Below are positions 19,901 to 28,867 of a stretch of 64,000 nt of DNA, one piece after another. The notes beneath the pieces are model-generated. The model did no database searches, was not told where the DNA came from, and saw only the letters and a program-made list of their open reading frames with translations. Source of the DNA: Acidicapsa ligni (GTDB lineage: Bacteria; Acidobacteriota; Terriglobia; Terriglobales; Acidobacteriaceae); contig NZ_JAGSYG010000001.1 in NCBI RefSeq assembly GCF_025685655.1, positions 310,001-374,000 on the forward strand, in the 5' to 3' direction. Each line of letters starts with the position of its first letter. Position 1 is the first letter of the stretch. Both the position numbers and the translations under genes were made by a program.

Positions 19901-20085
19901 AATTCCTTGGCGACGGCAGCTTCAAACTCCGGCGTTCCTGCAAGCTCATCGATCGAGCGCCAGTACTTCTTGCCTTTCACGCCCTTGAGCTGCGTCCGAA
20001 CCTGGGCCAGCGTCAGCGGTGAGTCTTGGTTCTGATCCTTGTTCATAGCGACGCCCATTGCGACTTTCTCGAGTTCTGCGCTCAT
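16978..20085 (-). CDS. actB: Alternative Complex III subunit ActB (molybdopterin-oxidoreductase-like + iron-sulfur)
   Basis: 1035 residues from the ATG whose ATGA overlaps the actA stop and has GAGG at a proper distance; an ATG three codons upstream is also possible. Tat signal SRRGFLKLM with a following Cys (GLAGCTK) near residue 95. The long first part is a molybdopterin-enzyme-like domain without cofactor. The last ~270 residues are a ferredoxin-like domain with four Cys clusters (CVGCNACIVSC, CQHCENAPCEQVC, CVGTRYCSNNCPY, CSYCVQRI plus CQQACP) holding [Fe-S] centres. It is periplasmic and passes electrons from ActC to ActA/E. Confidence 0.95.
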   Translation of the reverse strand: MSAELEKVAMGVAMNKDQNQDSPLTLAQVRTQLKGVKGKKYWRSIDELAGTPEFEAAVAKEFPDQAQEWVDPVSRRGFLKLMSASMALAGLAGCTKQPDEPIYPYVKQPEDLILGKANYFATAHPFPTGGVPLLVKSDAYRPIKVDGNPDHPYNQGSSDPFTQGTLLDLYDPDRSQHATLRGANAEWVDFLTVYRERLAAGKANGGDGIYFLSSTITSPTLARQWKEAQAAYPKARLIQYDPINRDSVHAVLGEKDVQYSLDDADVVVTLDADFLSGASFPGFHKLTREFVQRRKLTGKDLNRLYSVESTTTTTGMKAEHRLGLRASEIPAFAAALASAVGVATSAPSYSWTAEQAKYLAALAKDLKAHAGRSVVIAGEQQDPSVLALALAINETLGNTGKTVFFTDSVQPLPSAQNDGLKSLVADMNGGKVDWLIILDSNPVYSSPVDLNFKAALGNVKTSVHLGSHIDETGAETIWHLPAAHYLETWSDVRAYDGTVSVIQPLIEPLYNGHSAHQIFQGMLDDPQFSAYEAVRETWKPVISKSGEFELGWRKVLHSGWIDGTAFDKAASASVAKLTAPAPSSKDSIEIIFRADPTIFDGRYSNVGWLQELPKPVTNLSWDNAALMSGATLTRLDVEEGDILEINLGGRAVRTPVLVVPGHPDNSVSLYLGYGREAAGRVGSGQGFNAFLIRNSSAPLVAAGASLKKVDGKWGFAVTKSHYQDHRGKLAGGEGNGNYSLETNEAETRGIIRSATWDEFKANPGFANEGENHPKDQRDVTLFPNWEYKDNAWGMSIDLNSCVGCNACIVSCYAENNIAVVGKQQVRIGRNMQWLRIDTYFEGDLAAPRAHFQPMACQHCENAPCEQVCPVGATVHTPEGLNTMVYNRCVGTRYCSNNCPYKVRRFNFLLFSDYETESLKLMRNPDVSVRSRGVMEKCSYCVQRISEAKINADKENRAVLDGEIVTACQQACPASAITFGNINDKSSKIAKLHDDERSYSVLADLNTRPRTRYMAAVLNPNPELAEAPEEHAPAKG

Positions 20086-20978
20086 CGGTGGCATACCTCG
20101 CAGCTCGCCAGCTCATTCGGCTTACGAATCTTGTAGTGGTCGATCAGGTAGTTGCCAAGTGCTCGCTGACTGGTGAACTTGGTATAGCTCAAAGTTGCCG
20201 GCAGCATTGGAGTCATCGCGGTCATCGCAGTCATTGCCCCGCCGACCTGCGCCGAAGTTCCGTGCATTCCGGGCAACTTCAATCCCGGCATGCTCAGAGA
20301 AGCAACTTCCGTGTTTTGGCTCGGATCCTTGGTCTGGCAATCGATGCTCTGCGCGGTCGGCTTACCCGTCTTCTCATCGCTCACCGCACACCACACCGGC
20401 TTCTCCGTCGACGGACCTTCCCAGGCCATGTTGTACACCTGGCTCACGGGCCGCAGATTCTTCGCCGGATCGCGATGGCAGTTCAAACACCACTCCATCT
20501 GGAGCGTGTTCTGCTGGTACATCAGCGGCATCTGGTCCACTCGGCCATGGCAGCTTGCGCAGCCCAGGCCCTTGTTCACGTGAATGGAGTGATTGAAGTA
20601 GACGTAATCGGGAAGGTCGTGCACCTTGGTCCAGGCAATCGATTCGCCCGTCGCCCAGCTATGGCGAACCGGCTCGAGCAATGCCGCATTCGTCCAGATC
20701 TGAGCATGACAATTCATGCAGGTCTTGGTCGGCGGGATACCCGCGTAGCTCGATTTTTCAACCGAGACGTGACAGTACTGACATTGCAATCCCAGTCCCT
20801 GCACATGATGCTTGTGGCTGAACGGCACCGGCTGGTCCGGCCTCTGACCCTGCCGTGTCACCCACGGAGAACGCTGCAACGAATCCAGCGTTACACCGAG
20901 TGCGATCACAATCAGACCCGTCAGGACCAGGCTCATTCGCGCCAGCGAGTTCGAGCTGCGGTCAAAAATCTGCGCCAT
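20082..20978 (-). CDS. actA: Alternative Complex III pentaheme cytochrome c subunit ActA
   Basis: 298 residues from MAQIFDRSSNSLARMS, chosen because AGGGAAG lies just upstream and a membrane anchor follows at once (LVLTGLIVIALGV). The frame is open 66 bases further up. Five CxxCH heme motifs are present: CQYCH, CMNCH, CASCH, CLNCH and CEVCH at the very C-terminus. It is periplasmic and wires the iron-sulfur subunit to ActE and the oxidase. First gene of the operon. Confidence 0.94.
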   Translation of the reverse strand: MAQIFDRSSNSLARMSLVLTGLIVIALGVTLDSLQRSPWVTRQGQRPDQPVPFSHKHHVQGLGLQCQYCHVSVEKSSYAGIPPTKTCMNCHAQIWTNAALLEPVRHSWATGESIAWTKVHDLPDYVYFNHSIHVNKGLGCASCHGRVDQMPLMYQQNTLQMEWCLNCHRDPAKNLRPVSQVYNMAWEGPSTEKPVWCAVSDEKTGKPTAQSIDCQTKDPSQNTEVASLSMPGLKLPGMHGTSAQVGGAMTAMTAMTPMLPATLSYTKFTSQRALGNYLIDHYKIRKPNELASCEVCHR

Positions 20979-21496
20979 GAATGCTTCCCTGCTTCCGGTT
21001 ATTCCTTGCGTTCGTTTGCGTCCTCGCCGTGCGAGCGAAGCCACACCGTATTGGCTATTCCGTGTGTTGAAAATTAGGAGCTGTCCAAATGAGGAACCGC
21101 ACCCGAAAAATCAATATAGCAGTGAAACGTGCCGAAGCACACCGGCGTACATGCCTGAACTTGAAAAAAAATTCTCGCCGGAATTTTCTTAACCAATTGA
21201 AAACAAACAAATTTTAAAGCCCGGAAATTCGCCTCACAAGCCTACTACGCCGAACCCATATCTCGTCTCACGCAGTGGGAAACGTTGCCATGGAATCGTT
21301 CTCATTAACACGCCAGACATGATTTGCTCTTTGTCCAAAAACCACGCATCCCCCCTAAAAACACTGCCCTAAGATCATTGTCTGAGGCTCGCCGCCCAGG
21401 GTCGCTGCCGGAGATAGAAGCAGCTCGAACCGAACAGTCCGGCACAGGGCGAGGGATCAGTTTCGCCGCGCCCTTTTCTGTGCCGTACCCAACGGT
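20979..21496. other. 518-base gap: leader and promoter region of the act-cta operon
   Basis: No coding sequence is supported. The part from about 21100 to 21250 is clearly more AT-rich than its surroundings (runs such as GAAAACAAACAAATTTTAAAG), so the minus-strand promoter of actA is probably there. I cannot fix a -10/-35 pair with confidence. No palindrome with arms above 8 bp was noticed. Confidence 0.45.
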
Positions 21497-22969
21497 CTAC
21501 ATGGCCATGACCAGCATTCGCGGCTCAGTCATTTCTTCAATTGCCCAGCGCACTCCCTCGCGCCCCAATCCGGAGTCCTTCACCCCGCCATAAGGCATCG
21601 TGTCCATCCGCCATGTCGGAGTATCCCCAACAATCACCGCGCCCACTTCAAGCTCCCGATAAGCCGTCATGATGCGGCCGGCATCCCGCGTGTAAAGCCC
21701 GGCCTGCAGTCCGTATTTCGAACGATTCACCATAGCCAGCGCATCTTCGAAATCATCGTAAGGCTCGATCATCACGACCGGCCCAAAGATTTCTTCATCA
21801 TGTAACTTCATGCCCGGTTGCGTGCCGGTCAACACGGTAGGCTCCAGCAGCGAATGGGACGCGGCGTTTCTACCTCCGCCCTCAACCAGCTTGGCTCCGC
21901 CGGCAATCGCTTCTTTCACCCAGCTTTCGATCCGGTCTGCGTCGGACGGCCGTATTACCGGCCCAATTTCCGTCGCATCATCCACGGGATTTCCGCGCAC
22001 CATTTTCTGGGCACGATCCACCACCTTCCAGATGAAAGTCTGAAAGATCGACCGCTCCACGTAGACTCGCTGAACAGAAATGCAGTTCTGCCCCGCATAG
22101 CCGAATGCGCCTATCGCCGTTCGCATAGCCACCACGTCCAAGCTTTGGTCTTGATCCATATCGGGTCCGCGCCAATCGGAATGAATGATCATCGCCACAT
22201 TCCCGCCCAGTTCCAGAGCCACCCGCTTCTTGCCGGATTTGGCTTTGAGCGCCCAGCCCACCCTCGCTGAACCGGTAAAGCTCACCATCTTCAGCCGGTC
22301 CTCGCGCTCGGCGAGCCACGCGGTATCCTCGTTGCTCAGTGGAAGCACTGCCAACGCCTCCTCGGGCCATCCGGCCTTCAAAATCACTTCCCCAAGCGCC
22401 AGTGCGGTGAACGGAGTCTGCGGCGCTGGCTTCAGCACCACGGGGCACCCCGCCGCAATCGCGGGAGCCAGCTTATGCGCCACCAGCATCAGTGGAAAAT
22501 TGAACGGCGTAATAGCCAGCACCGGACCGACGGGAAACCGTTGCACCAGGCCCCAGCGCCCTTCATTTCCTTCCGTCAGATCCAGCGGAATCGATTCCCC
22601 GCCCAGCCGTACTGCTTCTTCAGCCGCGGTTTTAAAGGTCAAAATCGCGCGCTCGACCTCGATCCTCGCTGTACGAACCGGCTTGCCCGCCTCAGCCACA
22701 ATCAACTGCGCAAACCGCTCCTTCTGCTCGATCAGCGCAGCAGCTATGTCTTCCAGAATCTCCTTGCGCTTCCACCTTGGCAGCGCGCGCGTACGTCGCA
22801 TTGCTGCTGCTGCATGTGTCACCGCCTGCCGTGCGTCATTGCGTGTAGCGACAGTAACCCGGCCAACCAACCCCTGGTCCCACGGCGATCGAACCTCCAT
22901 CGCCTCTCCATCCGTCCACTCTTTTCCGCACAAGAGAAATCCAGTAACTCCACCCGGCCGCATCTTCAT
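21497..22969 (-). CDS. NAD(P)-dependent aldehyde dehydrogenase
   Basis: 490 residues from ATGAAGATG, which has AGGAG upstream; an in-frame extension to 23074 has no ribosome-binding site and no family similarity. The aldehyde dehydrogenase fold is complete. Cofactor region AITPFNFPLMLVAHKLAPAI, GSARVG loop (SFTGSARVGW), general base Glu in ALELGGNVAMI, catalytic Cys in GYAGQNCISVQ, and EEIFGPVV near the end. QNCISVQR and the overall length suit the lactaldehyde/glyceraldehyde-3-phosphate (non-phosphorylating) branch. Substrate not determined. Confidence 0.92.
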   Translation of the reverse strand: MKMRPGGVTGFLLCGKEWTDGEAMEVRSPWDQGLVGRVTVATRNDARQAVTHAAAAMRRTRALPRWKRKEILEDIAAALIEQKERFAQLIVAEAGKPVRTARIEVERAILTFKTAAEEAVRLGGESIPLDLTEGNEGRWGLVQRFPVGPVLAITPFNFPLMLVAHKLAPAIAAGCPVVLKPAPQTPFTALALGEVILKAGWPEEALAVLPLSNEDTAWLAEREDRLKMVSFTGSARVGWALKAKSGKKRVALELGGNVAMIIHSDWRGPDMDQDQSLDVVAMRTAIGAFGYAGQNCISVQRVYVERSIFQTFIWKVVDRAQKMVRGNPVDDATEIGPVIRPSDADRIESWVKEAIAGGAKLVEGGGRNAASHSLLEPTVLTGTQPGMKLHDEEIFGPVVMIEPYDDFEDALAMVNRSKYGLQAGLYTRDAGRIMTAYRELEVGAVIVGDTPTWRMDTMPYGGVKDSGLGREGVRWAIEEMTEPRMLVMAM

Positions 22970-23255
22970 GGCAATCAAGCTCCTAACTGTCCCGCTCCAT
23001 CCTAACCGCATGTTGCATAGAGTGAGAAACTCTCCTGCTTTTCGGGCCTCGCAGATGTGACAAAGCTTTGACAACTCCGTGACATCTCAACATCTGGAGA
23101 GACATACACTGCGTTAGGAATTGGCCTGCGCCCCCCCGCACGCAGATTCCATATCCAGCCAATAGGCCGATTCAACTACCCTCCGATCCGGATCGGTACT
23201 TGTGGCATTAAATAAATTTGCGGGGCCCCACATACTTACTTAGTTGGAGAGTTCG

Positions 23256-24488
23256 ATGAAAGACCTTTCGTACCTCGCAGCAGCAACATTGCTGGCACTG
23301 GCAACAGTACCTGCAGCTTTCGCCCAACACTATACCCAAGTGAACCTGGTGGCCAATACTTCCGGAATCGCTCCAATCACCGACCCCAATCTCGTCAACC
23401 CCTGGGGACTCTCCCGGACATCCAGCTCTGACTGGTGGGTCTCCGACAACGGAACAGGTCTCAGCACTTTATATAACGGCGTTGGAACCATCAATTCTCT
23501 AGTTGTCACCATTCCTAAAGCAGCCCCCAATAGCAAGACTTTTCCAACCGGCACACCAACCGGCACAATCTCCAATGCCAGCACCACAGACTTCCTGCTT
23601 GCCCCCGGCAAACCGGCTGATTTCCTCTTCGCCACCATTGACGGCACTATCTCTGCATGGAATCCAACCGTAGGCATTCCCGCCGGTGGAGTAGCTCCTT
23701 CCAAACTGGCTACTGTAGTTTTCAAGGCGACGGATGGCTCCAGCTATACGGGCCTCACCTCTGCAAAAATCGACGGCAAAACCTATCTTTACGCCGCTAA
23801 CTTCACCAAGGGACGCGTTGACGTATTCGACAACGCATTTGCCAAAGTACCGCTCTCGAAAATCAGCGGACATGACAACGATCGCAATCACGATCGTTTT
23901 GACGAAAATGAATTCGCCAGCAACAGCAATGAATCGCTCTTCTCCGACGACCGCCTGCCGCGCGATTTTGTCCCTTTCAACGTCCAGGCCATCGGCAACA
24001 ACATCGTCGTCACCTTTGTGCTTCATCAGGAAGGCAATCCATTTGAAACCGATGGCGAGGGTCTCGGCTACGTCGATATCTTCTCGTCCACCGGCAAGCT
24101 CCTGCAGCGGCTTGAGCATGGCCGTTGGCTCAACGCACCCTGGGGCATCGCGCTTGCGCCTCTCGACTTCGGCGCCTTCAGCCATGACCTGCTCATTGGC
24201 CAGTTCGCTGGCGGCAACCCGGCCGAGTTCGGCGGCACAATCGCTGTCTATAACCCCGTGACCGGCGACTTCATCGGCGACATCAAGGATGCCTCCGGTA
24301 AAACACTCTCCATCCCCGGCCTCTGGGCCATCAGCCCGGCCAACAGCGCCTCCACCAGCAGCTATGACACCTCCGCTGCGCCTGCGTCGGAACTCTACTT
24401 CACCGCTGGCCCGGACAACGGCACAGGTGGCCTCTTCGGCTATCTCAAACCCGTAGCCGCGGAACTCACCCAGGGCAATAACCAGTAA
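23256..24488 (+). CDS. Exported TIGR03118-family protein
   Basis: 410 residues with signal peptide MKDLSYLAAATLLALATVPAAFA. The mature part starts HYTQVNLVANTSGIAPITDPNLVNPWG and contains DGTISAWNP and GLGYVDIFSSTGKLLQRLEHG, the beta-propeller-like features of TIGR03118. The function of the family is unknown. The ATG with GGAGA upstream is preferred over a TTG four codons earlier. No PEP-CTERM-type tail is seen. The preceding 286-base gap holds no gene. Confidence 0.82.
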   Translation: MKDLSYLAAATLLALATVPAAFAQHYTQVNLVANTSGIAPITDPNLVNPWGLSRTSSSDWWVSDNGTGLSTLYNGVGTINSLVVTIPKAAPNSKTFPTGTPTGTISNASTTDFLLAPGKPADFLFATIDGTISAWNPTVGIPAGGVAPSKLATVVFKATDGSSYTGLTSAKIDGKTYLYAANFTKGRVDVFDNAFAKVPLSKISGHDNDRNHDRFDENEFASNSNESLFSDDRLPRDFVPFNVQAIGNNIVVTFVLHQEGNPFETDGEGLGYVDIFSSTGKLLQRLEHGRWLNAPWGIALAPLDFGAFSHDLLIGQFAGGNPAEFGGTIAVYNPVTGDFIGDIKDASGKTLSIPGLWAISPANSASTSSYDTSAAPASELYFTAGPDNGTGGLFGYLKPVAAELTQGNNQ

Positions 24489-24532
24489 ATCCGCCACAAA
24501 CCATGGCAGGAAAGCAAGTCTTCATAACCCGA

Positions 24533-24574
24533 ACGGGCACGATCCATCTTGATTTTGCGATGGGAAGTGCCCGT
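24533..24574 (+). terminator. Stem-loop after the TIGR03118 gene
   Basis: Arms ACGGGCAC (24533-24540) and GTGCCCGT (24567-24574), with an inner CCAT/ATGG pairing. No U-run follows, so it may be a weak or factor-dependent terminator. Confidence 0.5.
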
Positions 24575-24616
24575 CCGGCATGGGGATTCATACCCCTGGC
24601 GATGTAAAGTAACAAG

Positions 24617-25582
24617 ATGACGCAATCGCTCCAGGTCGACCTTGTCGGCGTCGGTCTTAACGCGACGGACACGGTCATTCCTTTCGATACCTATCCCCAG
24701 CGCGGCTCCAAAGTAGAGTTCAGCAGCGTGACCATCCTCCCCGGCGGACAAGTGGCGACCACCGTCGTCGCCTGCCAGAACTGGGGTCTCAAGACCCGTT
24801 ACGTCGGCAAACTCGGCGATGACAGTGCAGCCACTCTGCACCGCAAAGAGTTTGACCGCCTCGGCGTCGACACACAGCTCATCACCGTGCCGGATTGCTC
24901 CAGCCGCCAGTCCCTCATCCTCGTAGACGCGCAGGGCGAACGCACCGTTCTCTGGCGCAAGGATGAGCGCCTCGACATGCCCGCCGCTGAACTCAAGCGC
25001 GAATGGATCGTCAACGCCCGCGCCCTGCATGTGGACGGCTACGACACCGCTGCAGCTACTCTCGCCGCCACCTGGGCTCGCGAAGCAGGCATTCCGGTTA
25101 TCGCCGATCTGGATGAACTTTATCCCGGCGTCGAGCAGCTCATCGAAAAAGTTGACTACCTCATCGTCAGCCGCGATTTTCCGAGCCGCCTCATGCATGA
25201 GCCTGATCTTGAAACAGCACTGCGCAGGATGCAGCATCGCTTCGGTTCCGTACTCACCGCTGCAACCCTCGGCCCCGACGGCGCACTCGCCTGGGATGGA
25301 AAACAATTCCACTTCAGCCCCGCTTTTCAGGTACCCGTTGTCGATACCACCGGCGCTGGAGATATCTTCCATGCCGGTTTCATCTACGGATTACTGCAAG
25401 GCTGGCCTCTGCCTCGACAACTCGACTATGCCGGTGCTGCCGCAGCCCTGAACTGTATGTCCGTAGGTGCCCGAGGCGGCATTCAGAAGCCTGAAGCTAT
25501 TGAAAAATTGATGGCTACCGGCTCCCGCTATCCCGCACCGACCTACATATCCAGCTACCAGTCGAGTTACGCAGCGAGTTAG
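24617..25582 (+). CDS. PfkB/ribokinase-family sugar kinase
   Basis: 321 residues. The N-terminus VDLVGVGLNATDTVIPF and the GGQVATTVVACQNWGLKTRYVGKLGDD block are the PfkB substrate region (signature 1). DTTGAGDIFHAGFIYGLLQ is signature 2 with the catalytic Asp and anion hole. It phosphorylates a sugar or nucleoside with ATP in the cytoplasm; the substrate is not evident. It is flanked by unrelated genes. Confidence 0.92.
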   Translation: MTQSLQVDLVGVGLNATDTVIPFDTYPQRGSKVEFSSVTILPGGQVATTVVACQNWGLKTRYVGKLGDDSAATLHRKEFDRLGVDTQLITVPDCSSRQSLILVDAQGERTVLWRKDERLDMPAAELKREWIVNARALHVDGYDTAAATLAATWAREAGIPVIADLDELYPGVEQLIEKVDYLIVSRDFPSRLMHEPDLETALRRMQHRFGSVLTAATLGPDGALAWDGKQFHFSPAFQVPVVDTTGAGDIFHAGFIYGLLQGWPLPRQLDYAGAAAALNCMSVGARGGIQKPEAIEKLMATGSRYPAPTYISSYQSSYAAS

Positions 25583-25637
25583 CAACAGACCACAGGCAGA
25601 CCAGGCAGCAAGCTGGCATTCATAAAATATTTTCTTT

Positions 25638-25687
25638 CCTCTTGACAATCAAGTGGAGCACGGTGTCTCCTCTTGTCTATCAAGAGG
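25638..25687. promoter_or_regulatory. Tandem dyads upstream of padR (candidate PadR operators)
   Basis: Two 19-bp dyads: CCTCTTG-N5-CAAGTGG at 25638-25656 and the perfect CCTCTTG-N5-CAAGAGG at 25669-25687. Their centres are 31 bp apart, about three helical turns, so both lie on one face of the DNA. A TTGACA hexamer (25642-25647) sits inside the first. The second ends just before the ribosome-binding site. The layout suits autoregulation by the PadR protein. Confidence 0.6.
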
Positions 25688-25696
25688 AACAAATCC

Positions 25697-26056
25697 GTGC
25701 CTGAAAAAATAGACGATTCGAAATCCCAGGATTCGAAATCAAGAGACATGATCCAGGGAACACTGGACATGCTCATCTTGAAAACCCTCGCACTCGAACC
25801 CATGCACGGCTACGGCGTCGCTCTGCGCATTGAGCAGATCAGCGACGGCGTCTTCCGGGTCAATCCGGGCTCGCTCCTGCCTGCGCTCAGCCGCATGGAA
25901 CGCGCCGGGCGCGTCAAGTCCGAGTGGCGCGCCACCGAGAACAACCGCCGAGCCAAGTATTACCTGCTGACTGCGAAAGGCCGCAAAGCCCTCACTGCGG
26001 AAACCGAGCAATGGCAGCGCCAGATAGCCGCTATCAGCCGCATCCTTGAAGCCTGA
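25697..26056 (+). CDS. PadR-family transcriptional regulator
   Basis: 119 residues from a GTG start with AGAGGA eight bases upstream; a TTG eight codons earlier lies inside the operator dyad and is less likely. Winged helix: GTLDMLILKTLALEPMHGYGVALRIEQIS, then NPGSLLPALSRMERAGRVKSEW and the wing NNRRAKYYLLTAKGRKAL. It precedes an ADOP-type permease by under 50 bases, a pairing seen over and over in acidobacterial genomes. It probably represses this operon. Confidence 0.92.
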   Translation: MPEKIDDSKSQDSKSRDMIQGTLDMLILKTLALEPMHGYGVALRIEQISDGVFRVNPGSLLPALSRMERAGRVKSEWRATENNRRAKYYLLTAKGRKALTAETEQWQRQIAAISRILEA

Positions 26057-26103
26057 AACCTAAACGCGTGAAACAAACTCCCTGTTACGCGATGGAGACC
26101 GCC

Positions 26104-28848
26104 ATGAACGTCCTGCAAAACCTGATCACCGGCTTGAAATCCCTCATCCAGAAGCCGCGCATAGACAGCGAACTCGACGAAGAACTGGACAGCTACATGG
26201 CCGCATCGGCTGCCCACAAACAGCACAGCGGAATGAGCCCCGAAGCCGCCACCCGCGCCGCAAAAATCGAGATGGGCAGTCGCAACTCCGTCAAGCATCA
26301 GGTGTGGTCCTCGCGCTGGGAATCCTTTGCCGACAACTTCCTTCAAGACGTCCGCCTTGGCGTACGTGGGCTCATTAAGAGCCCCGGTTTCACCAGTGTT
26401 GCGTTGCTCTCACTCACACTCGGCATCGGCGCCAACACCGCTATCTTCACCCTGATGAACGCCATCATGCTGCGCCCGCTGCCAGTCCAGAATCCGCAGC
26501 AACTCGTTCTCTTCGGGGATGGCAGAGCAGAAGGCAGCACCAATGACTTGCCCGATGGCACCTGGCGACTCTTTTCCTATCCATTCTTCCGCGAATTCAG
26601 CAGTAAAACCGATGCTTTCAGCGGTGTCGCCGCAATCAACAGCATGCCATTCGGGCTGTACGCCTCTGTAGCTGGCAACGCGCTCGAACCCGTCAACATT
26701 GATCTCGTGTCGGGAAGTTACTTCTCTGTTCTCGGCGTGCCGCCTTTTCTTGGCCGCACCATCTCCACTGCTGACGATCAAGCTCCCGGCGGTGGTCCTG
26801 TAGTCGTCGCCAACTACGCATGGTTTCAGCGCAAATTCAACGGCGACCCCGCCGCAGTGGGCAAGCTCATCCGTATCCAATCCCACGACTACACACTCAT
26901 CGGAGTCGCCCAGCCCGGCTTCTTCGGAACGAACGTTGGAAGATCTCCCGATCTCTGGATTCCCCTATCGATGGAGAAAGAAATCTCGCCCGGCTGGAAC
27001 GGCATTGGCGATAAGTTTTTTCAATCCCTCGACATCCTCGCCCGCCTCAAGCCCGGAGTCTCCACTCCGCAGGCAAGCGCCAGCACGAACCTGCTCTTCA
27101 AGCAGATCCTGCGCAGCGATTACGTCGGCGCCAATCCATCGCAGAAAGAGCTCGCAAGCATTCAACATGCAAACATCGAACTCACTTCCGCAGCAAACGG
27201 CCTGTCCGGCCTGCGCCTGACGTTCTCGTTGCCTTTGAAAATCCTGATGACCATCGTCGGATTGGTCCTGCTCATCGCCTGCGCCAACATCGCCAACATG
27301 CTGCTTGCACGCGGCGTTACACGCGCTCGCGAAGTTGCCGTTCGCATGGCTCTCGGAGCCTCACGCCGCCGCATCGTTCTCCAGTTGCTTACCGAGAGTT
27401 CGTTGATCGCCTTCACGGGCGCGGCTCTCGGAATAACCCTCGCATGGAAGGCCAGCCCAATCCTGCTGCACATGGCCATGCCCGGCCCGGCTCCAGTTCC
27501 AGTCAATCTCACTCCCGATTTACCTGTCCTGGCATTCACCCTTGCTCTGACCGTCCTAACCGCGCTTCTCTTCGGCACCCTCCCCGCACTCAAAGCCACT
27601 CGCCTGGCACTCACGCCTGCGCTCAAAGAGGGCCGCGGCGGGGGTACAGCCTCCACGCGCAGCATCCTTGCGCAAAGCCTCATCGTCGGCCAGATCGCGC
27701 TCTCCGTGCTTCTGTTGGCCTCAGCCGGACTCTTCCTGCGTAGCCTGACCAATCTCACCAGCATCGACACCGGCTTCAACAAGCAGAACGCTCTCCTCTT
27801 TTCGCTCGATGCCAGCGCTGCCAATCTCCCCCACGGTTCTCCTGAAGAGATTCGCTCCGTCCAGCTCCAGGAACAGATCGAGTCCCGCGTTCTGGCAATC
27901 CCCGGAGTCCAATCCGACAGCTTCTCGCTGTTCACCTTCAACAACGGTAGCTGGACGGAAAACGCCACCTTCCAGGGCATACCCAACACGCCCGAAAACC
28001 GCCACGATGTATTCCTGAACAACGTCGGCAATGGATACTTCGCCACCATGGGCTTGACCATCCAGGCAGGCCGCGAATTTTCCTCGCACGACACACAGAC
28101 CTCGCCTAAGGTCGCTGTCATCAACCAGACCATGGCCCATCTCTTCTTCCCCGATGGCTCAGCAGTCGGTCATCACTTCGTCCTCGGCGACGATCCCGCT
28201 GACCCCGAAGAAATCGAGGTGATCGGCATAGTCAAAGACGCCAAATACACCTCCCTCGGTCGATCCGGACAGATGGCTGCCTACTTTCCCTGCACCCAGC
28301 GAGTCGGCTTCTATGGCAATTTCACTGTGCGCTACGCTGGCGACCCTGGCCCCATCATTACCGCCGTGCGTCAGATCGTAGCCCAGGCCAATCCCAACAT
28401 TCTCGTCAGTGGAGTCTCCACCCTCAAAGAGCAGGTCGCCAACTCCATCGCGACCCAATCGCTCATCGCCCAGCTCTCCGCTTTCTTCGGAAGCCTCGCA
28501 GTATTTCTCGCCTGCCTCGGGATCTACGGCCTCATGAGCTACTCCGTGGTTCGCCGCACCAACGAAATCGGCATCCGCCGCGCACTCGGCGCACAGACTC
28601 GCACCCTGCTTTGGATGATCCTTCGCGAATCTGTAATCCTCCTGGCCTTTGGCCTCGCGCTCGGCATGCCTATAGCCCTGGCTTCCGCGGGAATCCTAAC
28701 CAAACTCCTCTACCAGCTAAGCCCTACCGACCCTTGGACATTCGCCACCTGCGCCGTAATTGTAGCCGCCATGACATTGCTTGCAGCGTGGCTTCCTGCC
28801 CGCCGCGCCACTAAGGTGGACCCAATAGTCGCCCTCCGCTGCGATTGA
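26104..28848 (+). CDS. ADOP-type ABC transporter permease (MacB-like, duplicated)
   Basis: 914 residues from the ATG with GGAGA upstream. Short cytoplasmic N-terminal helical region with ELDEELDSYM, then FLQDVRLGVRGLIKSPGFTSVALLSLTLGIGANTAIFTLMNAIMLRPLPV. There are two MacB-periplasmic/FtsX permease units: helices near 100, 395-560 and 795-905, with the FtsX motif RAREVAVRMALGASRRRIVLQLL repeated as RRTNEIGIRRALGAQTRTLL. No ATPase is encoded nearby, typical of these 'acidobacterial duplicated orphan permeases'. Transported substrate unknown. Confidence 0.92.
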   Translation: MNVLQNLITGLKSLIQKPRIDSELDEELDSYMAASAAHKQHSGMSPEAATRAAKIEMGSRNSVKHQVWSSRWESFADNFLQDVRLGVRGLIKSPGFTSVALLSLTLGIGANTAIFTLMNAIMLRPLPVQNPQQLVLFGDGRAEGSTNDLPDGTWRLFSYPFFREFSSKTDAFSGVAAINSMPFGLYASVAGNALEPVNIDLVSGSYFSVLGVPPFLGRTISTADDQAPGGGPVVVANYAWFQRKFNGDPAAVGKLIRIQSHDYTLIGVAQPGFFGTNVGRSPDLWIPLSMEKEISPGWNGIGDKFFQSLDILARLKPGVSTPQASASTNLLFKQILRSDYVGANPSQKELASIQHANIELTSAANGLSGLRLTFSLPLKILMTIVGLVLLIACANIANMLLARGVTRAREVAVRMALGASRRRIVLQLLTESSLIAFTGAALGITLAWKASPILLHMAMPGPAPVPVNLTPDLPVLAFTLALTVLTALLFGTLPALKATRLALTPALKEGRGGGTASTRSILAQSLIVGQIALSVLLLASAGLFLRSLTNLTSIDTGFNKQNALLFSLDASAANLPHGSPEEIRSVQLQEQIESRVLAIPGVQSDSFSLFTFNNGSWTENATFQGIPNTPENRHDVFLNNVGNGYFATMGLTIQAGREFSSHDTQTSPKVAVINQTMAHLFFPDGSAVGHHFVLGDDPADPEEIEVIGIVKDAKYTSLGRSGQMAAYFPCTQRVGFYGNFTVRYAGDPGPIITAVRQIVAQANPNILVSGVSTLKEQVANSIATQSLIAQLSAFFGSLAVFLACLGIYGLMSYSVVRRTNEIGIRRALGAQTRTLLWMILRESVILLAFGLALGMPIALASAGILTKLLYQLSPTDPWTFATCAVIVAAMTLLAAWLPARRATKVDPIVALRCD

Positions 28849-28867
28849 GCCCCACGCAGCCAAAAAT

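Noticed and set aside
23061..23070. CAAAGCTTTG palindrome upstream of the aldehyde dehydrogenase gene
   Set aside because: Only 10 bp, flanking bases do not extend it, and no nearby regulator gene; could be chance.
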